64,000 nt of DNA from Saccharomycopsis malanga (taxonomy: Eukaryota > Ascomycota > Saccharomycetes > Ascoideales > Saccharomycopsidaceae): the NCBI GenBank assembly GCA_004014935.1, contig CP025324.1:2542501-2606500 (forward strand), written 5' to 3'. Of this stretch, positions 29,431 through 41,526 are shown one piece after another; the first letter of the stretch is position 1, and each line of letters opens with the position of its first letter. A model generated the notes under the pieces. The model did not search any database and had not been told where the DNA came from. It saw only the letters and a program-made list of their open reading frames with translations. The position numbers and the translations under genes were made by a program.

Positions 29431-30069
29431 TATCTCGCCGTTATAGTTGATTGTTGTATCGTATATGATTATAGTTGATTGTTGTTTACGGTTTACATCC
29501 AAATCTCAGATGTAAACAAAACAATGCGGGTGTACACAACCCCCTTTTTATGATGTAAAGATGTAGAGGTGTAGGGTTTCATTACATTCTCAACATGCGC
29601 CTTACATAATAAATTGTTCTTATAAGCCTAAAATTTGCTTCAATTTCTTATAGAAAAAACTGGTTTGCAGTCTGTGAATGTATAGGTGTTATAAGAAAGA
29701 ACCAAAGAGTGAATTTTTAGTTGTAAGTCGGAGAAGTTTGTATGGTGAAACCAACTTTTATGTATTGTAAGGTGTGAAATCATATACCATGCAGCTATAA
29801 CAAGGGTTTATATATCAACTTTCTGATATCAGTATATACATAATAAATGGTAAATTAATAACAGTAATCCTGCTTGGTAGTGGAAAGAAAGTCAACAAAA
29901 CAAAGGGATGAATCTAGACTCTAGTTCAAAGCTCTAAAGAAAGCAACACCAAGTGTCTCAAATCACTTGGCTCTTCTAACAAATTTACAAAGTCTTAATT
30001 ACATCACTAAAGCATCTATTCAAATTTGTAATACAACATCTACAAAACAATGTCTATTTATTAGGTCAA
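29431..30069. other. Intergenic region between CTF18 3' end and the unknown coiled-coil gene
   Basis: AT-rich. It holds the promoter of the coiled-coil gene and the 3' UTR of CTF18. No gene or repeat is evident. Confidence 0.6.
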
Positions 30070-32676
30070 TCATGACCAAAGCTCACTCCATGAAACATTC
30101 TTTCTAACCGCATCCGAAAAACCTTCATTGTATTTCACCCAAACCTTCAAATCCGCCTGTTTTGTTTCTGCCTGTTTACCGCCCTGGGTGACATTGGCAT
30201 AAGAGGCTTTGAAAAAGTCCACTGAACCGTTATTTTTGCTTACTTTGGCATCTCTTTCATCTGCAGCAAGATCCTGTGTGGCCTTTTCATTTTCAAGAGT
30301 TTCCTGGAACTTTCTTTTCAACATTGCCTGCGCAGATCTTTGTTTCTCAATTTCAAAATACAAGTATTTGAGCGCAGATTGGCGCTTTGAGTCTAATGAT
30401 CTAAACTGGCTGCTTTCCTTAAACAATGTCACAGAATCCATTACAGGGAGTAAAGCCATACTCTTCACTCCCTGGCCGTTAACTATGTCTTCCACCTTGA
30501 AGTCAAAATCCTTGAGTAAGTCCACCAAATGATAAAGTTTTTTCTTGTCTAGATTGTTGGACAATATGATTTTATTCTTGTCATTAAAGACTGGGTTGAA
30601 AATGTAATTGTTCAAGAGTGGTAAAATCTCTGTTGCAATTTCGTTCTTCTTTTTTAATATGGCATAAGTGCTTGGCTTCATGTTGATATTGTTAAGGATT
30701 GCTTTTTGGCAAATGTCAAAATTGGATTTCTGTTGTTCGTAATACTCCCAACTGATGTTATTATAACTTTTAGGTTTAGAAGTGTTGGCCTCAGCAAATA
30801 AAGTGTAAAACTTCAAAGGGACCTGATTACAATACCATATTAGTTCAGAGTTTTGCTGATACTTGCTATTTAGCATACGATCATAGAAATATAACCAATC
30901 GCCTATCATATCTGATTTCAACACTAATTTGGGATCATTATAAACTGTCTGAGGATACACCTGGTAACAGCCGTTCATGATCTTTTCTACCGAACTGGTG
31001 CTATTCAAGTGGTGGTGCAACTTTGTGAAAGTGTCACTTTTAGACTCGTGCAAATTGATTTTGAACAAAAGATTAACTATACTATACCATGTCAAGTTGG
31101 TATCTTTGGCTCGTAACTGCTCCATGTCAGTATCTCCTTCCTGATTACTGAGCTGGTCGCCATTGAACTGTAGCAAGTTCAAACAGCTTCGAATATCGGA
31201 GTTTCCTATAGCTATAACTTGGGCTAGGTCTTTGGTAGACACGGGAAGCTTTTCAGCTGCACAAATTTTCTGCAACCGAGCTTTTATTGCTTCCTCGCCG
31301 GCTTTTTTGAACCCAATGATTTCACAATGAGGCCGAAGTTTTTCCAACACTGGAGCATACAAATCATTGCAAATAGCAATTATAGGCCGGAGAAGAAGCC
31401 GTTCGTGAGCTGCTTTGCCCTTCTTTCTGGCTCCATTAGCACTAGCATTTCTATTTATGAGATTTCTCGTTGCTCTCATGTCCTTTCCTACCAAATCTAC
31501 AAGCACCTTGATAAACCCATTCTCCGAGCCGCCATCCACCTCATCTGCAATAATACACGTTGGATTCCCGGAGAAGGTGTGTGTATCCAACGAGTTATGA
31601 ATCTTGTCTCGCACATGCTGTCCTGCTCTCTCATCACTCGCATTGATCTCAAGTGTTTCATACTTTAAATGTTTCGCTATGAGATGTGCAATGGTGGTTT
31701 TGCCAATCCCCGGGGGGCCGTGGAGTAGCAAAATCTTCTTATTTGGTCTATTAAATGGGTCGCTTTGCACATTGGTATTTGCGTCGTTCTGATACCGGTT
31801 GAAAGCTAGCTTACTTAACTCCCCAGATATATCTTCTCCATATACTGCTGTGGACCAGTGTCTAAGCCAACGAAGGGCGAGTCTATTAGCCTTTTCGTTT
31901 CCTACCAAATCAAGAAAACTCTTGGGTCTCCATTTTTCAACCCATAACGGGCCTCTGCTAAACTTCTTCTTTCTTCTCGTCGTACTACGCTCCTTCTCGG
32001 CTGCTTCTCTAGCATGCATGTCCAGGTAAATGTCATGTATGCTGATGCCATAGTTGGTTTTCAAATCCACTTCTGATTCTGTACTGAACATGCTCTTCGT
32101 CGTTTTTGGACGTAACTGGAACTCTTTTCCATTAGCCAATCGCACCGTTTTAACCGGTGTCTTGAAAAACATTGATTCAAATTTAGGGGCAGCATTTTGC
32201 AGTACTGCATCTGTCTTGTCAAGTCTTGTGGACAATTTTGCTATATCTTCTGCTAATCCTTTTTCACTACTAGAATCCATACTATTGTTGAACTCTGTGC
32301 TTTTGGCATGTTTCCCGAGAAGAGATGATTCAAAATTCAAAGCTAGCTTCGGTACAGCATTTGTTATCTTCGCTTTTTCAAGGTCTGCTTTTTCAAGGTC
32401 AGAGCTATCCAACTGCTCATTTGATATTACTACACTACTGGTGCTCGAGTTATCTGCTGGCTTGTTGAATAATATGGACGATTTAAAAGACGGAATACTA
32501 AATGGCTTTATCATATCTTGTGACATGGCAGTCTTATCTTCTTGTACCAATGCGCCTTTCTTCTCATTTATACTAACATTTTCTTTGTCATTATCGTTGG
32601 TTTCTGATGATTTATTAGCGCTGAGTGAGCTTGACGAAAATTTTGGAACAGGTGGTAATATGGTATCGCTTGTCAT
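30070..32676 (-). CDS. CTF18: Alternative clamp-loader large subunit Ctf18
   Basis: Ctf18 replaces Rfc1 in the Ctf18-Dcc1-Ctf8-RFC complex, which loads or unloads PCNA and supports sister-chromatid cohesion and the replication checkpoint. In 868 residues the order is: a disordered, Ser-rich N terminus of about 240 residues; PLWVEKWRPKSFLDLVGNEK; the Walker A motif GPPGIGKT (about 320-327); Walker B IIADEVDG; and the RFC lid and collar domain. The C terminus, KVWVKYNEGFSDAVRKNVSW, is the motif that binds Ctf8-Dcc1. S. cerevisiae Ctf18 is 741 residues, and the excess lies in the N-terminal extension. Paired MCB boxes lie about 145 bp upstream, consistent with G1/S expression. Confidence 0.95.
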   Translation of the reverse strand: MTSDTILPPVPKFSSSSLSANKSSETNDNDKENVSINEKKGALVQEDKTAMSQDMIKPFSIPSFKSSILFNKPADNSSTSSVVISNEQLDSSDLEKADLEKAKITNAVPKLALNFESSLLGKHAKSTEFNNSMDSSSEKGLAEDIAKLSTRLDKTDAVLQNAAPKFESMFFKTPVKTVRLANGKEFQLRPKTTKSMFSTESEVDLKTNYGISIHDIYLDMHAREAAEKERSTTRRKKKFSRGPLWVEKWRPKSFLDLVGNEKANRLALRWLRHWSTAVYGEDISGELSKLAFNRYQNDANTNVQSDPFNRPNKKILLLHGPPGIGKTTIAHLIAKHLKYETLEINASDERAGQHVRDKIHNSLDTHTFSGNPTCIIADEVDGGSENGFIKVLVDLVGKDMRATRNLINRNASANGARKKGKAAHERLLLRPIIAICNDLYAPVLEKLRPHCEIIGFKKAGEEAIKARLQKICAAEKLPVSTKDLAQVIAIGNSDIRSCLNLLQFNGDQLSNQEGDTDMEQLRAKDTNLTWYSIVNLLFKINLHESKSDTFTKLHHHLNSTSSVEKIMNGCYQVYPQTVYNDPKLVLKSDMIGDWLYFYDRMLNSKYQQNSELIWYCNQVPLKFYTLFAEANTSKPKSYNNISWEYYEQQKSNFDICQKAILNNINMKPSTYAILKKKNEIATEILPLLNNYIFNPVFNDKNKIILSNNLDKKKLYHLVDLLKDFDFKVEDIVNGQGVKSMALLPVMDSVTLFKESSQFRSLDSKRQSALKYLYFEIEKQRSAQAMLKRKFQETLENEKATQDLAADERDAKVSKNNGSVDFFKASYANVTQGGKQAETKQADLKVWVKYNEGFSDAVRKNVSWSELWS

Positions 32677-32820
32677 GTTTCCTCGTTATATTCGCTTATC
32701 AAAAAAAAAACCACAATATTCACCATATGAAGCAAGAACCTCTCCTCCACACACTTTTATCATACAGTCAACAAGGCTTCTCTGATCCAGAAAGTGAAAA
32801 ATCCATAAAGTATTATCATT

Positions 32821-32833
32821 ACGCGTTACGCGT
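32821..32833. promoter_or_regulatory. Two adjacent MCB elements upstream of CTF18
   Basis: ACGCGT occurs at 32821-32826 and again at 32828-32833, 145 to 157 bp before the CTF18 ATG. ACGCGT is the binding core of MBF, which drives G1/S genes in yeasts. The tight pairing and the nature of the gene make a functional site likely. Confidence 0.65.
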
Positions 32834-33851
32834 TTCTCTCATGTGATATACTGCAGAAATATGCATCATGACGCATCATGAAAGGTTGATATCAAGATTC
32901 TACCAAACTTGACTCAACTACAACAGTCACTGTCTCAAAAATTAAAGAAATTTAAAGATAAACTCTGGCTCTTTTCACTTATAAATAGGTGGTGATATAA
33001 GATTTGGCAAAATTTGAACTTACAAGAAGACAATAATGATAAAGTACGAAATGTAAATATTTTTATGTTTTTGAATGGAGAGTTTTTTGATAAAGTTAAT
33101 AATACATACTTACAAGTACATAACCTATGTGTTTGTATCAAAATTAAAATATACAGAAAGAAGGAAATTTATAAAACAAAATAATAAAGAAATAGTTCCA
33201 CAAAATTTACCATCAGCACTTTGAACAGGTTGATTTTATCCAGTTTTGATGGTTTGAATCAAAAATGCATTTTCTCTAAATATTGACCCACTTAAAATTT
33301 GTAGCGTCTACAAATAAATCATTTAAAAGATGATCGATATGCATTACAAGTTCTGCAAATAGTAACAGTACAAAAGTTAAAAACATAGTTGTCTATGTCA
33401 AGTTTCGTGTATATAAAGTAAATGAAACAGTAGAGCTATTGATAATATTTTTGATAGCCCTCATAGACTTACAATATACTCTAAATACCTTTCTGTTTAG
33501 GCCCAACTATTTTCTCAAGACATTTTCAATTTGACAATGAAATTTTAATCACAAGTTTTCCTAATATTTCATATACTTCCAAATCAATGAGAAAAAAAGT
33601 GTGATTTCAATACTTATTTCTGGCGAGGGTTGCAATTACAACAGTACAAAACATGAATTTATATCTGCGTAAGCTACATTTTTGTATAATGTTGAAGCAT
33701 TACTTTGGAGAGTTATACTTTGAAGAAGACCCAAGACTGTAATGATAAATGCAGGTAAGCACATCTGCATGCAGAAATTTGAGAAAAGATACATATTAAT
33801 GCATTAGGTTTTTCTTGGTGGTTTCGTGAAAACTATTTTTCAACAACTCCA

Positions 33852-33934
33852 TCCTTATTAGCTCAGTTGGTAGAGCGTTCGGCTTTTAAGCATAAGGAAC
33901 CGAAATGTCCAGGGTTCGAGCCCCTGATGAGGAG
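33852..33934 (+). tRNA. tRNA-Lys(UUU) with a 10-nt intron
   Basis: The acceptor stem TCCTTAT/ATGAGGA pairs over seven positions (one G-T). The D arm is GCTC-AGTTGGTA-GAGC, the anticodon stem TTCGG/CCGAA and the T arm CAGGG-TTCGAGC-CCCTG, with discriminator G. The anticodon TTT is at 33885-33887. A 10-nt intron (about 33889-33898) follows the base 3' of the anticodon, the canonical position. S. cerevisiae tRNA-Lys(UUU) also has an intron there. A box TAGCTCAGTTGG and B box GGTTCGAGCCC are intact. Confidence 0.97.
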
Positions 33935-33937
33935 TTA

Positions 33938-33945
33938 TTTTTTTT
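33938..33945 (+). terminator. Pol III terminator of tRNA-Lys
   Basis: A run of eight T residues begins four bases after the tRNA 3' end. Confidence 0.85.
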
Positions 33946-34698
33946 CATGCCAATTTTTTAGAAGCTGATGGAGAAAATTTTACGTTGGTAGGATTTCTAC
34001 GCATATAAAACTGTTTTTATATGCCAAATTTGGTCGTTTTTCATTCTTATTTCTTGTTGAATGTCTATAATATAAAACATTTAAGGTAGTGCATGTTGCT
34101 AAAGCTTTCAATATGCAGTTTAGATAACATTTAACGCAGGACATACTTTCATTTTACTTGCATTTTGCATAATTGATTCTCAACATGCAGAACTTGACGT
34201 ATTTAATAAAAGTTTCTTGACTTGGTTTTTTGGCAAATAGGTGCTCTAAAACTTTATTGCATGCTTGTAGAAAGGTATTTGTAAATAGTAGGCTTATTTT
34301 TGAACTCGCAGTTCAGTATAAAGTAGCCATAGTGGTATAAAACAAAAACCATTGATAATAATATTTATTATTGACACAGGAGCCATGTAATCTGAGTCAA
34401 GTATATAAAAGTTGCTATTAGACATCGAGGTGTCTACCGACTAGTCAAAACTATGTGTTACTGGTAACGCCAACAAGTTACGCTACATGCTTGTAAAATA
34501 GCCATTGTACCAAACATTGTTTAAATATACACATAATAAGATTTGAGCAAACAACAGCGCCCTATTATTATTAGTGAAAACTCAGACAGAAAATAACGTT
34601 GATTAAACAAAAGGAAAAGAAAATGGAAAAGGAAAAAGAAAAAGAAAAAGAGATAAGTTCAATACTAATAAGACAAAAAAAGAAAGCATAATGTCAGT

Positions 34699-37521
34699 TT
34701 AGGACTGTTCCTGAACATGTGCCATACTACCATTACCTTCTGGTTCTTTAAAGCCGTCTGCAACCAAGGTAGAGATCTTGCTTAGTTTTTCACCCCGTTT
34801 GCTTGGAGGCTCATCGAGAAAAGCATTTGAGCTGGTTCTTTTAGAAGGAGTTGCATCTAAAACAAGGGGGTTTGTATCCGCTGATGTTTGAGAAGTATCA
34901 AAGGAGTTAATATTCATGATAGAGGCGTTAATAGAAGTGCCTGGGGTAGACTGGTCTTCAACAGTCTTTGGTCTTGATCTGGTGTATCTTTTATTCAAAG
35001 ATGCAAAGAAGTTGCCAATGTCTTCGTCATTGTTTGCCAAGTCGTTGAATTGAGCCGAGTTTAATAAAAGATGGTTTGATTCTAAAATGAAAGAAATCAA
35101 AAAGTTTTTGAAATGATAATTTGCTTTTGGAAAAACGACCTTGGAATTCTCTTTCAAAAAGCTTTTGACATCAGTGTTCAAATATCTAGAGATGTGCAAA
35201 AGTTTATTGATCTTGAATTCATCCTGGTTAGAAGAAGAGGAAGAAGCTACGTCATTATTATCTCCCTGCAACCGGCTATCTATCATAGCATCAGAAATAT
35301 CCAAAGCATTTACAGCAGAAGAAGCATTAGGTGACGAATTAAAGAAAACATTATTTGTACCTTGTCTCTCCTGAGGAGTCTTTTCGTACAGTTCAACATC
35401 ATCCGAAACTTCCTCAAAGAAACGCTGCTCTCTTTTAACAATGTCAACAATCTCCTCGTCAGTCAAATGTTTGTTGAGAACAAACTCATCATTAGGAAAG
35501 ATTACATCCTCAATTTTCAAAGGCAAAAAGTCTGAAGGAGCAGCCTCGGTCAAAGAAAGATATGGTTTTCTTTTTTCCAAAGCAATCAAGTTTTTCAACT
35601 GGAACAACTTCAACACTTTCAACAATTTGTACTCTTGGGAATAATCCGAAAACACAACAGGATTGATAGGATTAGCATTGGCATCAGAAGTCAAGTTGAG
35701 TATGTTATGAAAAGGAAGAATGTCACTGTTTTTGAAACAGTTGGAGACAATGTTTCTTCTCACAGATGATGTCTCTGGGGCTTCAGAATTGATACTCAAT
35801 TCGGCAACCTCAGCCTTTATGGCTGTTTGTTCGTACTTTTCGTTTTCAGTTTTGAAGGCTTCCCAGCTTTCAGTGACAAAATAGATCAAATCGTCTTCAG
35901 TCACGTCATTCATCACTTTGATAAGAGCCTCTGGAGAAAAATCCCCAAGGCCAGAAGCCCCGTTGTCCAAGCACAAAAGCTGAGAAAGATAATATTCAAA
36001 CAAGTTCAATTTGAAATAACTTTTGAATATTCGAGAAACACCCAAGCTTATAGGCTGGATTTCCAACTTACCCAACCGTTTGGCATTGCTGTTCAACAAA
36101 ACAACATTTTTAGTTCTGAAACTGTAATTACTTTTTCCGGTAGGATCAGCAGAAAACTCGGTCAAACTGGCAATGTTCTTGTTGAACAACTCAATAGGAT
36201 ACGACAAGTATGAAATAAAGTTAGGACTGAAATATATCAACTCTATATGCTTAAGTGTGTCAGTAGGAACAATATGGGCATAGAGTGTGTCTACAAGTAA
36301 AGCAATCTTACGGGTAGGGCTGTTCCGAGCAATCCGTCTATCCCATTCTACAATAAACTCATGGAAGATTTCTGTGGTGATGGCAATGGAAGGATGTTGA
36401 TAATAGTTGGTGAAACTTTTCAATTTTGTATCCTTTCCATATCCATTTCCACCTACAATCAACGGATCAACAAAATCGCTTCCATCAGCATTCACACAGA
36501 GACCCACCAAAAGCTCCACAATATTGAGCCTTGACTCATCAAAGTTCTTGCGGCCTGGAAGGTTTGAGCTAACCTTGAACTCGTCAAGATGGTAAATGTC
36601 ACAGAGTGGATAATCCTTCAACGCGTTTTTCAATCGCACCTTTTCTGCATTCAAATATCTAGTTGCAAAAATACGTTCATTATCGAAGAAAAAGTTTTGT
36701 ATCAAGTTCTTTTTACCAGAGTTCTTCTTTTTGAAATGATGCAACCAGCCATTTGACCGTTTTGCTTTGGAAACATCAAAATTTGGATCAAACATTAATG
36801 CGTATTTCTCAAACTTTTTCAATAGCAAACGCTCGCTCACTTGATCAATGTTCCTCTCATACATATTCTGCTCGTAGAATAACTCCAAAGCCCGGTTGAT
36901 CTCTGGGTTTTTCAAGTTGGGCTTTGTTTTATACACATTTCTGTATGTGAAACCAATATTCCTGATATTTTTTCTTAATCTGGGCTCTTCCTTGATCCAT
37001 CTGTTGAACGAAGACTTGGTGATAGCGAATTTCTTGAAATTTCGAAAGTGTGTAACAGTGCGTTGCTGCGATTTTCTCTCACTAGCATGATACCAATCCA
37101 AAACATCAATCTTCTGCTGTAATGTAGCTCGAGGAAGCTTGGCGTCTTCTCCTACAGTCTCCGAAACCTCTTCTGACGCGTCATCTTGTGAGTTCTTGAG
37201 AGTCACGTCAGCATTACCAGTACTTTCAGATAAAGCAGCATTGGTAAATTGCGAAATGCTTTGAAGAGCAGCATTAGTATTGTTAGGGAATGAACTTAAC
37301 GCCGAAAACCCTTCATGTTGTTTAGGTCCCTGTTGATGGAACTGAGCCTGTTGTTGTTGTTGTTGTTGTTGTTGTTGCAGTTGTTGTTGCAGTTGTTGTT
37401 GCAGTTGTTGTTGCAGTTGCAGTTGTTGTTGACCAGTGATAAACTGTGGAAATTGAGCAAAGTTTTGAAACCGAAGCTGTTGCTCAAAATTGTTTGAATC
37501 AAAAGGAGCTTGTTGATCCAT
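34699..37521 (-). CDS. Pdc2-related CENP-B-type DNA-binding protein (domesticated pogo-like transposase)
   Basis: A 940-residue protein from the ATG at 37521. It starts with a Gln/Leu-rich tract (CAA and CTG/CAG-like repeats, about residues 32-62). Next come a CENP-B-like helix-turn-helix region (LQQKIDVLDWYH...KSSFNRWIKEEPRLR) and a transposase-like core. Core blocks line up with S. cerevisiae Pdc2: IYHLDEF...SNLPG, VGLCVNADGSD, FHEFIVEWDRRIA, IALLVDTLYAHI. Pdc2 activates pyruvate decarboxylase and thiamine genes. The DDE residues are only partly kept and the long Ser/Asn-rich C terminus is regulatory in style, so this is a host transcription or chromatin factor rather than an active transposon. 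No terminal inverted repeats are visible. Whether it is the Pdc2 ortholog or a sister is not resolved. Confidence 0.78.
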   Translation of the reverse strand: MDQQAPFDSNNFEQQLRFQNFAQFPQFITGQQQLQLQQQLQQQLQQQLQQQQQQQQQQAQFHQQGPKQHEGFSALSSFPNNTNAALQSISQFTNAALSESTGNADVTLKNSQDDASEEVSETVGEDAKLPRATLQQKIDVLDWYHASERKSQQRTVTHFRNFKKFAITKSSFNRWIKEEPRLRKNIRNIGFTYRNVYKTKPNLKNPEINRALELFYEQNMYERNIDQVSERLLLKKFEKYALMFDPNFDVSKAKRSNGWLHHFKKKNSGKKNLIQNFFFDNERIFATRYLNAEKVRLKNALKDYPLCDIYHLDEFKVSSNLPGRKNFDESRLNIVELLVGLCVNADGSDFVDPLIVGGNGYGKDTKLKSFTNYYQHPSIAITTEIFHEFIVEWDRRIARNSPTRKIALLVDTLYAHIVPTDTLKHIELIYFSPNFISYLSYPIELFNKNIASLTEFSADPTGKSNYSFRTKNVVLLNSNAKRLGKLEIQPISLGVSRIFKSYFKLNLFEYYLSQLLCLDNGASGLGDFSPEALIKVMNDVTEDDLIYFVTESWEAFKTENEKYEQTAIKAEVAELSINSEAPETSSVRRNIVSNCFKNSDILPFHNILNLTSDANANPINPVVFSDYSQEYKLLKVLKLFQLKNLIALEKRKPYLSLTEAAPSDFLPLKIEDVIFPNDEFVLNKHLTDEEIVDIVKREQRFFEEVSDDVELYEKTPQERQGTNNVFFNSSPNASSAVNALDISDAMIDSRLQGDNNDVASSSSSNQDEFKINKLLHISRYLNTDVKSFLKENSKVVFPKANYHFKNFLISFILESNHLLLNSAQFNDLANNDEDIGNFFASLNKRYTRSRPKTVEDQSTPGTSINASIMNINSFDTSQTSADTNPLVLDATPSKRTSSNAFLDEPPSKRGEKLSKISTLVADGFKEPEGNGSMAHVQEQS

Positions 37522-37770
37522 CTTCAATAAAAAAATAGCACTATTATACTAAAACACCCGTTTCGTGTTTTTTTGGTTTATTTCCTTTATGATAAAAACG
37601 TCTTCTTCTCCCTGAGAAAAAGAGACAGGATATTTCACTACACGCCATGCCACTCTACGAAATGAACTTATTCAGAATATCCACGTGACTACATAATGTA
37701 AGGGTGCGAAGACAAAAGAGTGTGAGACTTGCATTATACTACATAACATTACATCGAGGTAATAGATAAA

Positions 37771-39112
<1,342 letters not shown>

Positions 39113-39579
39113 CCCAAAGTGTGCAAACAATAACAGTTTTGATCTTAAATTATTGATCCAGAGGTCTTATACTCGCTAATAATTTTTTTCACTATATAAG
39201 CATGAGATGCGCGCTACATAACCAACACCATATATTGATGGTAAACTATGAGGTTGTATTTCTAACAAATGAGTACAACTATCTGTATTCAACGTATATT
39301 AAAAGGCAAAAATAATGTAAGAATGTAATGAGAGACAGAATTCGAGGCTTTAGTATATGGTAAAATAAAATAAATCAAGTTGGACAAGAGATTAATATTA
39401 ATAGATTCAGATGAGATACATTTATGAATCAACGAAAACTGCATAGTTACCACTTGTTGATTTGAAAAATAGTCTATTTTATAAAAAATCTCCTAAATAT
39501 ATTCTACAATCTAATAACCAGAACTATACGGCTTCAATACATTATCATATTCATCAATATATACATGGAACCAGCAAAT
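39113..39579. other. Intergenic region, MAP2 promoter and PET112 3' end
   Basis: AT-rich, 0.47 kb, no gene or repeat seen. Confidence 0.6.
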
Positions 39580-41214
39580 CTATTTGATACCCAACTTTTT
39601 TTTAAACTGTTCCTCAAAAACTTTGGCCTGTATTTTGCCTTGAGTGGTTCTCATGGCCTGGCCCACCAAGTATTGTAGGGAATTTAGTTTTTTTCCATTT
39701 CTCAAATTTGTAGAGATTTCTGGATATCTCAGAATGACATCATCACATAGTTGTTCAATTTCACCTAGTATGTTCTGATCCAATTCTGAAGGAGATTCTA
39801 GTTCAAACTCCTCAATAAGCTCATCAATAGATGCAGATTGAATTCGTGTGTCGTTATGATTTTCAATAATGTAAGCAAATAATAATTTACCACTGCTCTT
39901 AGTCAACTTTTTGTCAATATAAATTGATGTTATTATTTCTACAAGTTTCTTTTCTGGGAACGTAGTCTTATTGAATGACAAGCCAACTTTTCCCAATTGA
40001 CCTACCAATTCATGTAGAATAAAGTTGCCAGGTACTTTAGTGGGTATCTTGTCTTTTCCATATTTTTTCACTGTTTGATCAAATACAGACAAATAGTAGG
40101 CCAAAAGTCCCGGATAAGTGTCGCTTATCAAAAGCTTAGCATCTTTAACTCTTAACTCATAAGGCGAAGCAATAAGGGTTTTGATAACATCGTCTGGCAA
40201 CTGCTTTACATGATTATGTTTCACCTTGTCAAGCAATGATTCGGAAAGTAAAATTGGTGGCAATTCAGGGTCTGGCATGTATCTATAATCTACGGAAGTC
40301 TCCTTCTTTCTTATTCTAGTTGTCTGCACGCCATCCCAACCTCTAGTTTCTTGCTCAATAAACTTTCCATTCATTTCTACTTGACGGGTGTACTCATATC
40401 TAATAGCTCCCAAAATCGCTGTCGTTGAAGACAAGTTTTTGATTTCCACTCTGTTGCCTCCATTTACCGAAACATTAACGTCAACTCTCATTGCACCAGT
40501 CTCAAGATCTCCACTAGAGATTCCCAAGAACTTGACCAAACTCTGAAACTTTCTGATAAATGCTTTAATTTGTTTAAAGTCTTCAAAGTCAGGATTTGTG
40601 ACCACTTCAATCAATGGAACATTGGCTCTATTCAAGTCAATTTTCGAGTATGCCGAATAGTCTAGCAAAGTGGAGATCCCTTCATCAACATGAATAGACT
40701 TGCCGGTATCTTGTTCAATCTGTATCTGATCAAAAGTAATGATTTTTTCAGGCTGATCAATATCATCAAATTGTTTCGTTAGCTTCAAATGCCCACCTTT
40801 GAAGATAGGGTTGTACCGTTGTGTGATCTGGTATCCCAAGGGCTGATCACCATAAAAATAATGTTTTCTATCAAAAGTAGAAAGCTTGTTAGCTTTGGCA
40901 TTCAAAGCTAAACCAGCTATCAAAGTCAATAAGACTGCTTCCGGGTTCAAAATGGGCTGAGTTCCTGGTAAACCAGCATCGAAATATGATACTCTAGAGT
41001 TTTGAAACTCATTAAACACATGTTCTGAATTTGAGAATAGCTTTTTAGAGGTTTTTAGTTGACAATGTATTTCTAAGCCACATTTGAACTTGTGCTCAGG
41101 CGATATTTGGAAGGATGATGAGGATTTTTGCTTTGCAAAGACCTGACAGCCTGAAAATCCCCGGTAAAAGAACCTTTGAAGTTTTATGGTGGTTCGCGCT
41201 TTTATTTGGTACAT
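39580..41214 (-). CDS. PET112: Mitochondrial Glu-tRNA(Gln) amidotransferase subunit B
   Basis: With the A and F subunits (Her2, Gtf1), this protein converts Glu-tRNA(Gln) to Gln-tRNA(Gln) in mitochondria. The 544-residue protein begins MYQIKARTTIKLQRFFYRGF, an Arg-rich, acid-free targeting sequence. GatB signatures follow: CGLEIHCQLKTSKKLFS, DAGLPGTQPILNPEAV, HYFYGDQPLGYQITQ, GDLETGAMRVDVNVSV and DYRYMPDPELPP. The C-terminal YqeY-like tail ends QYLVGQAMRTTQGKIQAK. Length equals the S. cerevisiae protein (541) within a few residues. Confidence 0.96.
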   Translation of the reverse strand: MYQIKARTTIKLQRFFYRGFSGCQVFAKQKSSSSFQISPEHKFKCGLEIHCQLKTSKKLFSNSEHVFNEFQNSRVSYFDAGLPGTQPILNPEAVLLTLIAGLALNAKANKLSTFDRKHYFYGDQPLGYQITQRYNPIFKGGHLKLTKQFDDIDQPEKIITFDQIQIEQDTGKSIHVDEGISTLLDYSAYSKIDLNRANVPLIEVVTNPDFEDFKQIKAFIRKFQSLVKFLGISSGDLETGAMRVDVNVSVNGGNRVEIKNLSSTTAILGAIRYEYTRQVEMNGKFIEQETRGWDGVQTTRIRKKETSVDYRYMPDPELPPILLSESLLDKVKHNHVKQLPDDVIKTLIASPYELRVKDAKLLISDTYPGLLAYYLSVFDQTVKKYGKDKIPTKVPGNFILHELVGQLGKVGLSFNKTTFPEKKLVEIITSIYIDKKLTKSSGKLLFAYIIENHNDTRIQSASIDELIEEFELESPSELDQNILGEIEQLCDDVILRYPEISTNLRNGKKLNSLQYLVGQAMRTTQGKIQAKVFEEQFKKKLGIK

Positions 41215-41526
41215 AGCATCTGATTTTATCAGAATTGTAAAGGTCTTATTACTATTAAGGAGACATCAGGTGCTGCTACTAAATATTAAAGCATGCGATT
41301 TTTTAAAATTTAATACTAGGCTACTTTGATTAATATTATGAGACTATAGCCTTTTTCAAGGATCATAACCCAATATTTAACAAGTTTATTGGTTTTAGGA
41401 AATCTTACAACACACTACAGTTAAATTATGATACATTAAACGATCAGATGTTCATTGAAAAAAAGGAAAAGAGGGAAAAATAAGTTTATAGCATAAGTAG
41501 ATTTATTCTTTGTCTTTTCAAGCAAT
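41215..41526. other. Short intergenic region, PET112 promoter and RPL23 3' end
   Basis: AT-rich, 0.3 kb. Nothing beyond an expected 3' UTR and promoter is seen. Confidence 0.6.

Larger units (their letters stand above)
32677..34698. other. Two-kilobase intergenic region with one tRNA gene
   Basis: AT-rich sequence with the CTF18 promoter at its left end (MCB pair at 32821-32833) and a tRNA-Lys gene at 33852-33934. I looked for transposon ends around the tRNA gene and found none I can defend. Confidence 0.6.

Noticed and set aside
34330-34530. Possible solo LTR near tRNA-Lys
   Set aside because: I looked for terminal TG...CA pairs, inverted ends and a flanking duplication and could not define any.
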